64,000 nucleotides of DNA from TMP-7 sp038212445 (GCA_038212445.1 JBBQUM010000022.1:62001-126000), one strand, 5' to 3'; numbered from the stretch's first letter, positions 36,081 to 45,174 are shown. The notes: generated from the letters alone by a model not told the origin. Program-made: numbers and translations.

Positions 36081-36100
36081 CCGCGAATGCCACCCGCTAT

Positions 36101-37702
36101 TCAAACCTTCATGTCGTGAAGCGTTGTGAACGCTTCATACAGGACACGTGGGTTGTACTGCCCCTTATATACGGCGGGAGGCTGGCGTTTGAGTCCGAGC
36201 ATGGTATAGACGGCGGTCTGCGCGGAGCGGATTGAGTACTCCACGGTGAACACGACATCGTCGGGGAGTTCGCAGAATTGTCCGATGAAGGACAGGTTGG
36301 TCAATCCATCGGGTACAACCTGGGGGCGATCGCCCTGGATTCGCGGCAGGAATTGACTGGTGATGAACGGCATCATACAGGGAATGCAGATGGAAGTTTC
36401 CAGGATTTGCGCGGCTTCGGCCTCGATACGCAAGTGGCCCAATATTTCATTCAGGATCTCACGTCCGGAGCATGCCGACATCGGTTTCTTGACGAAATCT
36501 CCCGGCAAATCCACATTCAGGCCGTATCCCCAGAAGACGTTCACATCTTCTGGCTGGCCGATGAAATGCGGCTGATGCGGCAACACGATCGAGGCGAGCC
36601 AGGCGGAGTCGGCAAACGTGATCAGGCCGCCTTCTCCCGGCACGTTCCCGGTAAAGTCGCGAATCAGTCGAAAGAAAGAGGGGTCGCGCATCGTTGTCGT
36701 GAACGAGATCCATTTTGATTCATCGATGTGATCGGCAAATACCGACGGGTGGCCGCATTCGGGTGTGCTGGCAGCGATCTTTTCCCAAAGCGCCCAGGCA
36801 CCGTTCTTCGCCTTGCCATTGAGGACGGGAGCTGAATCCATAGATCCAAGACTGGACGCTTCGGTCATCGAACCCAGCGTAACGATGACATTATCGTTGC
36901 GGCGGATGGCGATTTCGCCGGGGCGGCCGCCGCGAAGATAAGCGATCCGTTCGACAATCCGGCTGCCGCCTTCTTCGCGCAGCACGACGTCGGTGACAAC
37001 GGTGTCCAATTCGAAGCGCACGCCGCGCTCTTCGAGCCATTTCAGGAGCGGACGGACCATCGAATCGTACTGGTTATAAACGGTACGCATGATGCCGCGG
37101 AGTTGGTTAAAGCCAGCGACCATGTGAGTGAAGCGCAAGAGGTACCGCTTGAATTCAACGGCGCTGTGCCAGGGTTGAAACGCGAAGGTGGTGCACCACA
37201 TCAGCCAGAAGTTGGTCTCGAAGAAGGATAGATTGAACTGGTCGGCAATGGTGGTCTTGCCCAACAAGGCTTCCGGTTCAGCTGCGACTCGCTCCAGATT
37301 GAGGATTTGTGCTTCTGTGAGTCCAAATTCGGGAGCATCGATTCGTAGACCTCCGCGTACGAGGCGCGACTTCGATGCCGTCTTCATGACCGTGTTCCAG
37401 TCGAAAATCTCCTGGGTCACCGTTCTGCTTCCGTCCAATGATGGGATGGACGAAAAGAGGTCAAACGTGCAAACGTATTTGCTTTCGAGCATTCGACCGC
37501 CGCGAAGGACGTAGCCGTCCTTGGCCGAGCCGGCGCCGTCGAGACTACCTCCCAAGCGGTCGAGTTGCTCCAGGATGACGATATTGCGCCCGGGAATATC
37601 GCCGTCCCGAATCAGGAAGGCTGCTGCGGCAAGCGCGGAAACGCCGCCTCCCACCAAATAAGTCGTGACCGGGGCCTGCTGGGCCGATCTATCCGTATCC
37701 AT
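36101..37702 (-). CDS. ohyA: Oleate hydratase
   Basis: FAD-dependent fatty-acid hydratase (formerly 67-kDa myosin-cross-reactive antigen), adding water to the cis-9 double bond of oleate. The N-terminal FAD motif is YLVGGGVSALAAAAFL near residues 15-30. The next conserved stretches are ILEQLDRLGGSLDG and RGGRMLESKYVCTFDLFSSIPS, which carry the catalytic glutamate region of the family. The C-terminus reads FIGQFCELPDDVVFTVEYSI. The 533-residue length is normal for the short bacterial subfamily. It is the last gene of a minus-strand operon beginning with the PRC-barrel gene. It may help modify membrane lipids under stress. Confidence 0.88.
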   Translation of the reverse strand: MDTDRSAQQAPVTTYLVGGGVSALAAAAFLIRDGDIPGRNIVILEQLDRLGGSLDGAGSAKDGYVLRGGRMLESKYVCTFDLFSSIPSLDGSRTVTQEIFDWNTVMKTASKSRLVRGGLRIDAPEFGLTEAQILNLERVAAEPEALLGKTTIADQFNLSFFETNFWLMWCTTFAFQPWHSAVEFKRYLLRFTHMVAGFNQLRGIMRTVYNQYDSMVRPLLKWLEERGVRFELDTVVTDVVLREEGGSRIVERIAYLRGGRPGEIAIRRNDNVIVTLGSMTEASSLGSMDSAPVLNGKAKNGAWALWEKIAASTPECGHPSVFADHIDESKWISFTTTMRDPSFFRLIRDFTGNVPGEGGLITFADSAWLASIVLPHQPHFIGQPEDVNVFWGYGLNVDLPGDFVKKPMSACSGREILNEILGHLRIEAEAAQILETSICIPCMMPFITSQFLPRIQGDRPQVVPDGLTNLSFIGQFCELPDDVVFTVEYSIRSAQTAVYTMLGLKRQPPAVYKGQYNPRVLYEAFTTLHDMKV

Positions 37703-37732
37703 GATGTCCTTTCGCTACTTATTCCGACTGGA

Positions 37733-38056
37733 TTAACGGGACCGCAGTTTAGCGGAGGCGCGAAACCAGTCTTCGTCGGGAGATCCTTGTGGACAGCCTC
37801 TCGCTTGCCACAGGCCATAAGCCAGGATCGCGGTGTCTGCATGTCCAAACGAGACCACGCCATGTCCGGTAGACACTTGCTGCCGCACCTGCTGGGTTAG
37901 CAGATAGGCGTTTTGCGAGTGTTCCAGGGCATGGCGCGACTGCTCCTGTCCGGTCAAGTGATCCTGCTGGCCGTGCTGCGCCGCCGCTCGGTGCGCGTGG
38001 GCCGCAATGTCGTGCAGTTCAGCGGCGCGTTGATGATTTTCGTAACGAGTTGACAT
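37733..38056 (-). CDS. Small His/Ala-rich protein with DUF2934-like tail
   Basis: A 107-residue protein in two parts. Residues 1-60 are helical and rich in His, Ala and Gln and clearly resemble the next gene upstream (ENHQRAAELHDIAAHAHRAA versus QLAAEQHEKAAKAHRTAAEH). Residues 72-107 (AILAYGLWQARGCPQGSP, then EDWFRA) match the DUF2934 pattern of a helix with W and an E-D-W ending. Its ATG overlaps the upstream stop by one base. The function is unknown. Confidence 0.65.
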   Translation of the reverse strand: MSTRYENHQRAAELHDIAAHAHRAAAQHGQQDHLTGQEQSRHALEHSQNAYLLTQQVRQQVSTGHGVVSFGHADTAILAYGLWQARGCPQGSPDEDWFRASAKLRSR

Positions 38057-38253
38057 TAGAGAGTCTCTATCTGCGCGGACTTATTGTGGGCGTCTTTTGC
38101 CAGTTTGTAGGCATGTTGGGAATACTCGAGCGCGCGCTCTGAGTGCCAGGTGACGCTCGAATGTTCGCCTTTCTCATTGTGTTCCGCGGCGGTGCGGTGA
38201 GCCTTGGCGGCTTTTTCGTGTTGCTCCGCGGCCAGCTGATGTGACTGATGCAT
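38056..38253 (-). CDS. Small His/Ala-rich helical protein
   Basis: A 65-residue hydrophilic protein, one long predicted helix rich in His, Ala, Glu and Lys, starting MHQSHQLAAEQHEKAAKAHR. It is a paralogue of the first half of the following gene. Such proteins accompany stress loci in Acidobacteria and Proteobacteria; their function is not known. An AAGGAG ribosome site precedes the ATG. It lies 33 bases after the PRC-barrel gene. Confidence 0.7.
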   Translation of the reverse strand: MHQSHQLAAEQHEKAAKAHRTAAEHNEKGEHSSVTWHSERALEYSQHAYKLAKDAHNKSAQIETL

Positions 38254-38286
38254 GCGTTTTCTCCTTGTGCTTTCCGTTCCGCAATC

Positions 38287-39054
38287 CTAGCCGGCAATGG
38301 GGTGAGTCAGTTCGTCGGCCCAATAGCCGTCGCGGTTATGATGACGGTGGAGTTTGGTTTCGTAGTCCCGCGTGATGAGAGCCTGGTCTGTGAATTCCGG
38401 CCCTTGCATGATTTTTTCGCGCGTCAGGTTGATAAACACTTTCGACTCTTCCCAGCTGATCCGCTGGATCCATCGCGTCGCAATGAGGACTTTTTTGCCG
38501 GGCCACCAGTTGCGCGTATCGACAACCAGGTAGCGAATAGCCCAGGTCTCGTCGTCCACGACAAAGTCCTCGACGTGGCCGATTTCGCCGTCGACTGCCT
38601 GTATCGTATGGCCCGATACATCCTTAGTACTCCTCAGGTGAGGATCACCCTTTTGGATCCGGCGCGTGGTTTCAGACCATCCGGCATCGCCGCGTCGAGG
38701 GTAGCCGCCTGCGCCCCACATGCCCGGACCGTCCCAATACGCCGGCCAGCCGTAGTAGGCGTAATATTCCATTTCGTAGTGGCGCGAGACGGGCTTGTCG
38801 GTGTCCAATGACGGACCGTCTTCAATTTGCTTCCTGGTCAGAGCCACCGGGATCACTTTTAGATCGCTGATTGCCTGATCGAGGGCGTATGGGGAGATTA
38901 GAACCTGCCGTCCAGTGAGCCAGCCTCCGGTGTCGGCAACCAGATATCGAATGGTCCAGCTGTGGTCGTCGAAATAGAATTCCCTGACTTCTCCGATATT
39001 CCCATCGCGAGCACCCAGCTTATAGCCTTCGAGATTTTTTGTTTGGCAGAGCAT
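38287..39054 (-). CDS. Double PRC-barrel protein
   Basis: A 255-residue protein with two PRC-barrel domains. The first (residues 5-75) reads GYKLGARDGNIGEVREFYF, and the second (residues 125-200) GHTIQAVDGEIGHVEDFVV. Both have the D-G-x-I-G-x-V-x-D/E-F signature and a following R-Y-L-V-x-D-T. A linker with YAYYGWPAYWDGPGMWG separates them. Family members appear in stress operons; PRC barrels are protein- or RNA-binding modules. It is the first gene of the minus-strand operon ending in oleate hydratase, with an AAGGAGA ribosome site and a -24/-12 element just upstream. Confidence 0.82.
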   Translation of the reverse strand: MLCQTKNLEGYKLGARDGNIGEVREFYFDDHSWTIRYLVADTGGWLTGRQVLISPYALDQAISDLKVIPVALTRKQIEDGPSLDTDKPVSRHYEMEYYAYYGWPAYWDGPGMWGAGGYPRRGDAGWSETTRRIQKGDPHLRSTKDVSGHTIQAVDGEIGHVEDFVVDDETWAIRYLVVDTRNWWPGKKVLIATRWIQRISWEESKVFINLTREKIMQGPEFTDQALITRDYETKLHRHHNRDGYWADELTHPIAG

Positions 39055-39088
39055 ATCGTTGCATTCTCCTTACGCAACGAACCTAGAG

Positions 39089-39104
39089 AGCATTCGAGGG
39101 TCCA
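39089..39104 (-). promoter_or_regulatory. Candidate sigma-54 promoter of the PRC-barrel / oleate hydratase operon
   Basis: On the minus strand TGG-ACCCTCGAA-TGCT fits TGG-N9-TGC. The predicted start near 39078 gives a 24-base leader containing the AAGGAGA ribosome site before the ATG at 39054. The dyad site at 39180-39213 is 75 bases upstream. Confidence 0.6.
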
Positions 39105-39179
39105 TCCGATGACGAATTGACTGACGCTTTCATTCGGAGTTTGAGGCGTGGCTTCACGAGCGGTTGTCGTTTGACGGAA

Positions 39180-39213
39180 TGACCACGCGATGTCAGTTGA
39201 CCAAATATGGTCG
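39180..39213. promoter_or_regulatory. Tandem-dyad enhancer-like site 3 (divergent hub)
   Basis: TGACC-N6-TGTCA at 39180-39195 and TGACC-N6-GGTCG at 39198-39213, with the standard 18-bp centre spacing. It lies between two divergent -24/-12 elements and may serve both the PRC-barrel operon and the phosphoketolase operon. Confidence 0.75.
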
Positions 39214-39253
39214 AAGACGGCGGCGTGGCAGGCCTTGAATGGCTCTTCGCCGT

Positions 39254-39269
39254 TGGGCGTCTGATTGCT
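39254..39269 (+). promoter_or_regulatory. Candidate sigma-54 promoter of the phosphoketolase gene
   Basis: TGG-GCGTCTGAT-TGCT matches TGG-N9-TGC and keeps the full TTGCT box. The predicted start near 39280 is only about 7 bases before the ATG at 39287, so either the mRNA is almost leaderless or translation starts at the ATG at 39335. Confidence 0.55.
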
Positions 39270-39286
39270 TATTTCTCCTGAAGACA

Positions 39287-41695
39287 ATGTTGACCACAGC
39301 CGGATTAAATGAAATTACGCCGATCGCGCCCTTGATGGACGATGTGCTTTCGCCAAAGGAGCTCTCGACGATTGACGCCTATTGGCGGGCGGCAAATTAT
39401 CTCTCGGTTGGCCAGATTTATCTGTTCGACAATCCGCTGCTGAAGCGGCCGCTGACGCTTGCCGACGTGAAGCACATGCTGCTCGGGCATTGGGGCACGA
39501 CGCCTGGCCAGAACTTCATCTACGCGCACTTGAACCGCGTGATCAAGAAGTACGACCTCGACATGATCTATGTTTCCGGCCCCGGACACGGCGGCCCTGC
39601 CGTCGTCAGCAACACCTATCTTGAGGGCACGTACAGCGAGATTTACCCGAACATCAGCCAGGACGAGGCCGGACTTCAAAAGCTCTTCCTTCAATTTTCG
39701 TTTCCTGGAGGAATCCCCAGCCACGCGTCGCCGGAGTGTCCGGGGTCGATACATGAGGGCGGCGAGCTCGGTTACTCGCTCAGTCACTCGTTTGGCGCCG
39801 TGTTCGACAATCCGGATCTGATCGTCGCCTGTGTAGTGGGCGACGGTGAGGCGGAGACTGGTCCTTTGGCGACGGCCTGGCATTCAAACAAGTTTCTGGA
39901 TCCGGTTACAGACGGTGCGGTGTTGCCCATCCTGCATCTCAACGGCTACAAGATCTCAAATCCCACCCTGCTGGCGCGCATCACTCACGAGGAACTGGAG
40001 CAGTTGCTCCGCGGTTACGGATGGACGCCGTACTTTGTCGAGGGTGATGAGCCGGAACCGATGCACCGGGCAATGGCTGCCACTCTCGACGCCGCGGTGG
40101 AGCAGATCCAGCGGATCCGGCTGAACGCCCGGGCGCACGGGGACTCGACGCGCCCGCGATGGCCGATGATCGTCCTGAAATCGCCCAAAGGCTGGACGGG
40201 ACCGAAGGTGGTGGACGGACTACAGGTAGAAGGCACGTTTCGTTCGCATCAGGTGCCACTGTCCGACCCTGCCAGTCATCCGGAGCATCTCAAGTTACTC
40301 GAGGACTGGCTGAAGAGCTACCGTCCCGAAGAGCTCTTCGATAAGAGCGGGCGACTGATGCACGAACTCCGTGAACTGGCGCCGAAGGGCGACCGGCGAA
40401 TGGGCGCGAATCCGCATGCCAACGGCGGCATGTTGCTACGGGACCTGAGGATGCCGGATTTTCGTGAGTACGCTGCACCGGTGCCCTGCCCTGGAGCGCC
40501 AGGTATCGGTGACACGCATGTTCTCGGAGGGTTCTTGCGCGATATCGTCAAGCTGAATATCGAGCAGAGAAACTTCCGGGTGTTTGGACCTGACGAGACG
40601 CTTTCTAACGGGCTCGAATCGCTCTTTGAAGCCACCAGCCGGCAATGGGACGCCGCGGTGGTGCGCAATGACGAATTTCTTGCGCCAACCGGGCGGGTGA
40701 TGGAAATGCTCAGCGAGCACCAGTGCGAGGGCTGGCTTGAGGGCTACCTGCTCACGGGCCGGCATGGTCTTTTCAACTGCTACGAAGCCTTCATTCACAT
40801 CGTCGATTCGATGTTTAACCAGCATGCCAAATGGCTGAAGGTGACGTCACGCCTCCCCTGGCGCAGAAAAATTGCTTCGCTGAATTACCTGCTGGCCTCA
40901 CACGTCTGGCGTCAGGATCACAACGGGTTCACGCATCAGGATCCCGGATTCATCGACCACGTTGTAAACAAGAAGGCCGAGGTCGTCCGCGTGTATCTGC
41001 CGCCTGACGCGAACTGCCTCCTGTCGGTGATGGATCACTGCCTTCGCAGCCGTCATTACGTCAACGTCGTAGTGGCGGGCAAACATCCGGCGCCGCAGTG
41101 GCTGACGATGGATGCCGCGGTAAAGCACTGCGCCGAAGGCATCGGAATCTGCCAATGGGCGAGCAACGATCAGAAGCAGGCGCCCGACGTGGTGATGGCG
41201 TGTTGCGGTGACGTACCTACACTTGAGACGCTAGCGGCGGTGTCCATTTTGCGCGAGCATTTACCCGGCGTGAGAGTCCGCGTCGTAAATGTCGTGGATC
41301 TCATGAAACTACAGCCGCAATCCGAGCATCCGCACGGATTGAGTGACACAGATTTCGACGAACTGTTTACTGAGGACAAGCCTGTCATATTCGCCTTTCA
41401 TGCCTATCCCTGGCTGATCCACCGGCTGACTTATCGCCGTACCAACCATGACAACATCCACGTGCGCGGCTATAAGGAAGAAGGTACGATTACGACTCCT
41501 TTCGACATGGCCGTTCTCAACGATCTCGATCGCTTCCACCTAGTGATGGACGCGATTGACCGCCTGCCGCAAACCGGCAATCAGGGTGTCTACCTGAAGC
41601 AGCAACTGAAGGACAAGCTGATCGAGCACAAGCAGTACATCGACAAACACGGCGCGGATCTGCCGGAGATCCGGAATTGGAAGTGGCCCAGCTAG
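39287..41695 (+). CDS. xfp: Phosphoketolase
   Basis: Thiamine-diphosphate enzyme that splits xylulose-5-phosphate and/or fructose-6-phosphate into acetyl phosphate plus glyceraldehyde-3-phosphate or erythrose-4-phosphate. The 802-residue product has the family start AYWRAANYLSVGQIYL and the motif SGPGHGGPA near residue 95. It has the ThDP-binding G-D-G-E-A-E-T-G near residue 187 and HLNGYKI. Later family blocks are GRHGLFNCYEAF and HQDPGFIDH. I start at ATG 39287; MDDVLSPKEL at 39335 also fits the family N-terminus. It gives ATP via acetyl phosphate without oxygen, which suits the island. The MgtA-like gene follows 23 bases after its stop. Confidence 0.92.
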   Translation: MLTTAGLNEITPIAPLMDDVLSPKELSTIDAYWRAANYLSVGQIYLFDNPLLKRPLTLADVKHMLLGHWGTTPGQNFIYAHLNRVIKKYDLDMIYVSGPGHGGPAVVSNTYLEGTYSEIYPNISQDEAGLQKLFLQFSFPGGIPSHASPECPGSIHEGGELGYSLSHSFGAVFDNPDLIVACVVGDGEAETGPLATAWHSNKFLDPVTDGAVLPILHLNGYKISNPTLLARITHEELEQLLRGYGWTPYFVEGDEPEPMHRAMAATLDAAVEQIQRIRLNARAHGDSTRPRWPMIVLKSPKGWTGPKVVDGLQVEGTFRSHQVPLSDPASHPEHLKLLEDWLKSYRPEELFDKSGRLMHELRELAPKGDRRMGANPHANGGMLLRDLRMPDFREYAAPVPCPGAPGIGDTHVLGGFLRDIVKLNIEQRNFRVFGPDETLSNGLESLFEATSRQWDAAVVRNDEFLAPTGRVMEMLSEHQCEGWLEGYLLTGRHGLFNCYEAFIHIVDSMFNQHAKWLKVTSRLPWRRKIASLNYLLASHVWRQDHNGFTHQDPGFIDHVVNKKAEVVRVYLPPDANCLLSVMDHCLRSRHYVNVVVAGKHPAPQWLTMDAAVKHCAEGIGICQWASNDQKQAPDVVMACCGDVPTLETLAAVSILREHLPGVRVRVVNVVDLMKLQPQSEHPHGLSDTDFDELFTEDKPVIFAFHAYPWLIHRLTYRRTNHDNIHVRGYKEEGTITTPFDMAVLNDLDRFHLVMDAIDRLPQTGNQGVYLKQQLKDKLIEHKQYIDKHGADLPEIRNWKWPS

Positions 41696-41718
41696 GGACT
41701 CTTCGGCCGCCTACACTC

Positions 41719-44262
41719 ATGGATCAACGGAATACTCGAACGAAGGCCTTTTGGGATACGCCGGTCGCGGACCTGCTGCGGCAGTTGCAGGCCTCACCTG
41801 CGGGGCTGACATCCACCGAAGCGGAACGCAGACTTCGCCAGAATGGCCCGAACAGCCTAACGCGGGAGTCGCGCTTCGCCACGCTCATCATCTTCTTTCG
41901 CTTCTTCGCGAATCCACTGGTCATCATTCTTGTGGCTGCCAGTGTCATTTCGCTGGCGTTAGGCGATCCGGTGGGAGGCCTGATCATCATCGCGATGGTG
42001 CTGCTGAGCGTGCTCCTCAACTTCTTTATGGAGTTCCAGGCACGCCACGCCGTAGAGGAGATTCAAAAGCAAGTGGCCACGACAGCCGCTGTTGTGCGCG
42101 ACGGCCGCGAGCAGGAAGTGCTTGTCGCCGAGCTGGTAGAGGGCGACGTCATCCAGTTGAATGCCGGAGATCTGGTGCCGGCAGACGCGCGCTTGCTGAA
42201 AGTGAAGGACCTGCAGGTACGTGAGTCCGCGCTGACGGGAGAGTCACTGCCAGTCGAGAAGACAGCCGTCGATCTTGCGGCAGGTGAGCACGGCGTTGCC
42301 GACGCTGCGAACAGTATCTTCTTCGGCACAGCGGTTCAGACGGGGATAGGGACGGCAGTGGTGGTCTCCACCGGGAAGAACACCCAACTAGGAGACATCG
42401 CCCAGCGGCTGGCGGCGAAACCACCTGAGACGGAGTTCGGCCGGGGCATCCGGAGCTTCGGACTCATGATCACCCGGGTGATCATGCTGCTCGTCCTTTT
42501 CGTTCTTCTCGTCAATATCATTCTCCACCGGCCCGTGCTCGAGTCATTCCTTTTCTCTATTGCACTCGCGGTGGGCATGACGCCGGAGATGATGCCGATG
42601 ATCATTACCATCACACTGGCCCAGGGCGCCCGCCGCATGTCGAAGAAGAAGGTCCTCGTCAAACAACTCGCTGCGATTGAAGATTTCGGCAGCCTCACAA
42701 TCCTCTGTAGCGATAAGACCGGCACCTTAACCGAAGGGGAAATTGTGCTGGACCGGCACGTTGACATCGACGGCAACGACAACGACAACGTGTTGAGGTT
42801 TGTTTACGTCAACAGCTTTTTTCAAGCCGGGATTAAGAGCCCGATGGATGACGCGGTATTGAAGCACGAACGGCCGGCGATTGCCGACTATCAGAAACTG
42901 GACCAGATCCCATTTGATTTTAGCCGCAAGCGACTCTCGGTGGTGGTGACGCACGCGGAAGATATATTGCTGGTTACCAAGGGCGAGGCGGAGAATGTCT
43001 TCGCTATCTGCCGGTCGGTGATGATCGGTGGATTTGCCCAACCCTTTGACGATCAGAGACGCGCTCAAGCGGCGGCAACGTATCAGAAGTTGAGTGCCGA
43101 CGGTTATCGGACGTTAGGGGTGGCCGTGGCGAAGGTAGCCAAGGAGGATAGCTACACAACGGCCGCTGAGATGAACATGACGCTGCATGGGTTTGCGGCC
43201 TTCCTCGACCCTCCGAAGGAAGGAGTTCTCGCCGTTCTGGAAGCCTTGAAGCAGAATGGCGTGGCCGTAGTAGTAATGACTGGTGACAACCAGTATGTAA
43301 CCCAAAAGGTAGCCAAGGACGTAGGTTTGCCGGCCGACCTGATTGTCACCGGCAGCCAAGTGGACGCGATGGACGATGCCGCGCTGGCGGTACAAGCCGA
43401 ACAGGGCGCCATCTTTGCTCGCGTAGCTCCCGCGCAGAAGAACCGCGTGATCCTCGCCCTCAAAGCGCGGGGCCACGTAGTCGGATTTCTCGGAGACGGG
43501 ATTAACGACGCGCCCTCACTACACTCCGCCGACGTCGGCATTTCGGTTATGGGCGGTGTGGACGTGGCCAAAGACGCGGCTAAGGTCATCCTGCTGGAGA
43601 AGGATCTGGCGGTGTTAAATGACGGCATCGTCGAGGGGCGGCGGAGTTTCGCCAACATCATGAAATACATCGTCATGGGTACAAGTTCGAACTTCGGCAA
43701 CATGTTCAGCATGGCCGCAGCGTCATTGTTTCTACCTTTCCTGCCGATGTTGCCGACTCAGATCCTGCTGAACAACTTCCTCTATGACGCGTCGCAGATA
43801 ACCATTCCGACTGACAACGTCGACGCCGCGCTGCTACACCGGCCCAAGCGCTGGCAGATCGGATTCATTCGCCAGTTCATGACGATCATTGGGCCGATCA
43901 GTTCGATCTACGATTTCCTCACCTTCGGAATGCTCTTCTGGGTCTTCCACGCGGCTTCAAATGCGCCGCTTTTCAGGACCGCGTGGTTTGTCGAGTCCCT
44001 GGCTACTCAGACGCTTGTGGTATTTGTCATTCGGACGGCGGGCAATCCATTCAAGAGCCGGCCAAGCAGGCCGCTGATCATCGCAGTGTTGTCAGTGGTG
44101 GCAGTGGCCGGAGTTCTGCCATACACACCGTTGAGCGATCTGTTGCACTTTGTTCCGCTGCCAGTGCCGTTGCTCGGCGCAATTTTTCTTCTGGCCGTGA
44201 CGTACCTCCTGGTGGTGCAAGCGGTGAAATCGTGGTTCTATCGCCGGCACGCTCTGCTGTAG
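41719..44262 (+). CDS. Magnesium-translocating P-type ATPase (MgtA/MgtB-type)
   Basis: An 847-residue P3B-type ATPase. The actuator loop has TGES near residue 180, the phosphorylated aspartate is D332 in SDKTGTLTEG, and the hinge is GDGINDAPS. Ten membrane segments are visible, and the C-terminal TAWFVESLATQTLVVFVIRT is typical of MgtA/MgtB. The N-terminus WDTPVADLLRQLQASPAGLT is the usual cation-ATPase start. It imports Mg2+ down the potential using ATP. I use the ATG at 41719 because the longer frame runs into the phosphoketolase gene. No regulatory leader such as mgtL is seen; it is co-transcribed with phosphoketolase. Confidence 0.87.
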   Translation: MDQRNTRTKAFWDTPVADLLRQLQASPAGLTSTEAERRLRQNGPNSLTRESRFATLIIFFRFFANPLVIILVAASVISLALGDPVGGLIIIAMVLLSVLLNFFMEFQARHAVEEIQKQVATTAAVVRDGREQEVLVAELVEGDVIQLNAGDLVPADARLLKVKDLQVRESALTGESLPVEKTAVDLAAGEHGVADAANSIFFGTAVQTGIGTAVVVSTGKNTQLGDIAQRLAAKPPETEFGRGIRSFGLMITRVIMLLVLFVLLVNIILHRPVLESFLFSIALAVGMTPEMMPMIITITLAQGARRMSKKKVLVKQLAAIEDFGSLTILCSDKTGTLTEGEIVLDRHVDIDGNDNDNVLRFVYVNSFFQAGIKSPMDDAVLKHERPAIADYQKLDQIPFDFSRKRLSVVVTHAEDILLVTKGEAENVFAICRSVMIGGFAQPFDDQRRAQAAATYQKLSADGYRTLGVAVAKVAKEDSYTTAAEMNMTLHGFAAFLDPPKEGVLAVLEALKQNGVAVVVMTGDNQYVTQKVAKDVGLPADLIVTGSQVDAMDDAALAVQAEQGAIFARVAPAQKNRVILALKARGHVVGFLGDGINDAPSLHSADVGISVMGGVDVAKDAAKVILLEKDLAVLNDGIVEGRRSFANIMKYIVMGTSSNFGNMFSMAAASLFLPFLPMLPTQILLNNFLYDASQITIPTDNVDAALLHRPKRWQIGFIRQFMTIIGPISSIYDFLTFGMLFWVFHAASNAPLFRTAWFVESLATQTLVVFVIRTAGNPFKSRPSRPLIIAVLSVVAVAGVLPYTPLSDLLHFVPLPVPLLGAIFLLAVTYLLVVQAVKSWFYRRHALL

Positions 44263-44331
44263 AGAGGGCGACTCGCATTCTTTTTTGCATCGGCCAGTGA
44301 AGTGCTGTGTCAGGAGGCGAAGGTTGTCATC

Positions 44332-45168
44332 ATGAATCGTACTTTTGCGGCGTTTGTCCTTAACACGACAGTCATTGCCCTTGGCACTGTCGCCGCCTAC
44401 GCGCAGGAGAAGCCTCGAGAGCAGGAGGCCAGGCCGGCTCCCCAGCAGGAGCGCCGCCAGGAGACGCGCCCAGAGCAACAGCAGCAGGATCGTCCGGCAC
44501 AGCAGCCTCAGCGCACTCAACAGCAACGGCCACAACGTCAAGCGCAACAAGCACCGCAGCAGGTTCAGCAGCAGCCGCAGCCGGTCCGCCCGGCTCAGCA
44601 ACCGCAAGGGGCCCAACAACAGCCGCAGCAGGCTCGGACAGTGCAACAGCAACCAGAGCGTAGGCGGCAACCTCAACAGGTTCGCTCTGAGCGAGAGCAG
44701 CCGCAACGCGCTCAACAGTCCACCTGGCCGGTACAGCAGCGAGGGGTGGCCGACCGGTCACGCAGCACACAGCAAATGCAGTCTTGGCAGCGGCAGCGCG
44801 GATGGCTCCAGCAAGGTGGCTGGCAGGGACAGTCCTCGTGGCAGCAGACTCGTGCGCCGTGGCGCGACGAGCATCGGACTTGGAATCAGCGCGGAGGCTA
44901 CGGCGGGTACTACATCCCGGAGTGGAGCTTCTCGCTCAATTTTGGAAGTCAACACTGGTTCCGTATCAGTAGCCAGCCGGTGATGGTGGACGGGTATCCT
45001 CGCTTCCAATACGGTGGTTACTCGTTCATGATGGTTGACCCTTGGCCGGAAGACTGGTCGAGCGACTGGTACGCCCGCGACGACGTGTATGTCGACTACA
45101 GCGACGGTTATTATCTGTACAACCGCAGGTATCCCGGGGAAGCGATAGCGGTCGTCATCATTCGCTGA
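44332..45168 (+). CDS. Secreted Gln/Arg/Pro-rich low-complexity protein
   Basis: A 278-residue exported protein. The first 24 residues are a signal peptide ending AYAQ. Residues 25-150 are almost only Q, R, P, A and E in irregular repeats such as QQPQ and RPAQQ, a highly basic and disordered region. Residues 185-278 form a compact aromatic domain (WSFSLNFGSQHWFRI, YPRFQYGGYSFMMVDPWP, YYLYNRRYPG) like the small periplasmic domains of RcnB-type or BBC proteins. The G/C-rich repeat code yields long open frames in other phases, which I ignore. The function is unknown; it may bind polyanions in the periplasm or at the surface. Confidence 0.65.
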   Translation: MNRTFAAFVLNTTVIALGTVAAYAQEKPREQEARPAPQQERRQETRPEQQQQDRPAQQPQRTQQQRPQRQAQQAPQQVQQQPQPVRPAQQPQGAQQQPQQARTVQQQPERRRQPQQVRSEREQPQRAQQSTWPVQQRGVADRSRSTQQMQSWQRQRGWLQQGGWQGQSSWQQTRAPWRDEHRTWNQRGGYGGYYIPEWSFSLNFGSQHWFRISSQPVMVDGYPRFQYGGYSFMMVDPWPEDWSSDWYARDDVYVDYSDGYYLYNRRYPGEAIAVVIIR

Positions 45169-45174
45169 GGGGTC

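Noticed and set aside
44345..44983. Alternate-frame open frame inside the Q/R/P-rich gene
   Set aside because: Ser/Arg-rich product produced by the repeat code of the real gene; no signal peptide or family. The 44332 frame has a signal peptide and a folded C-terminus.
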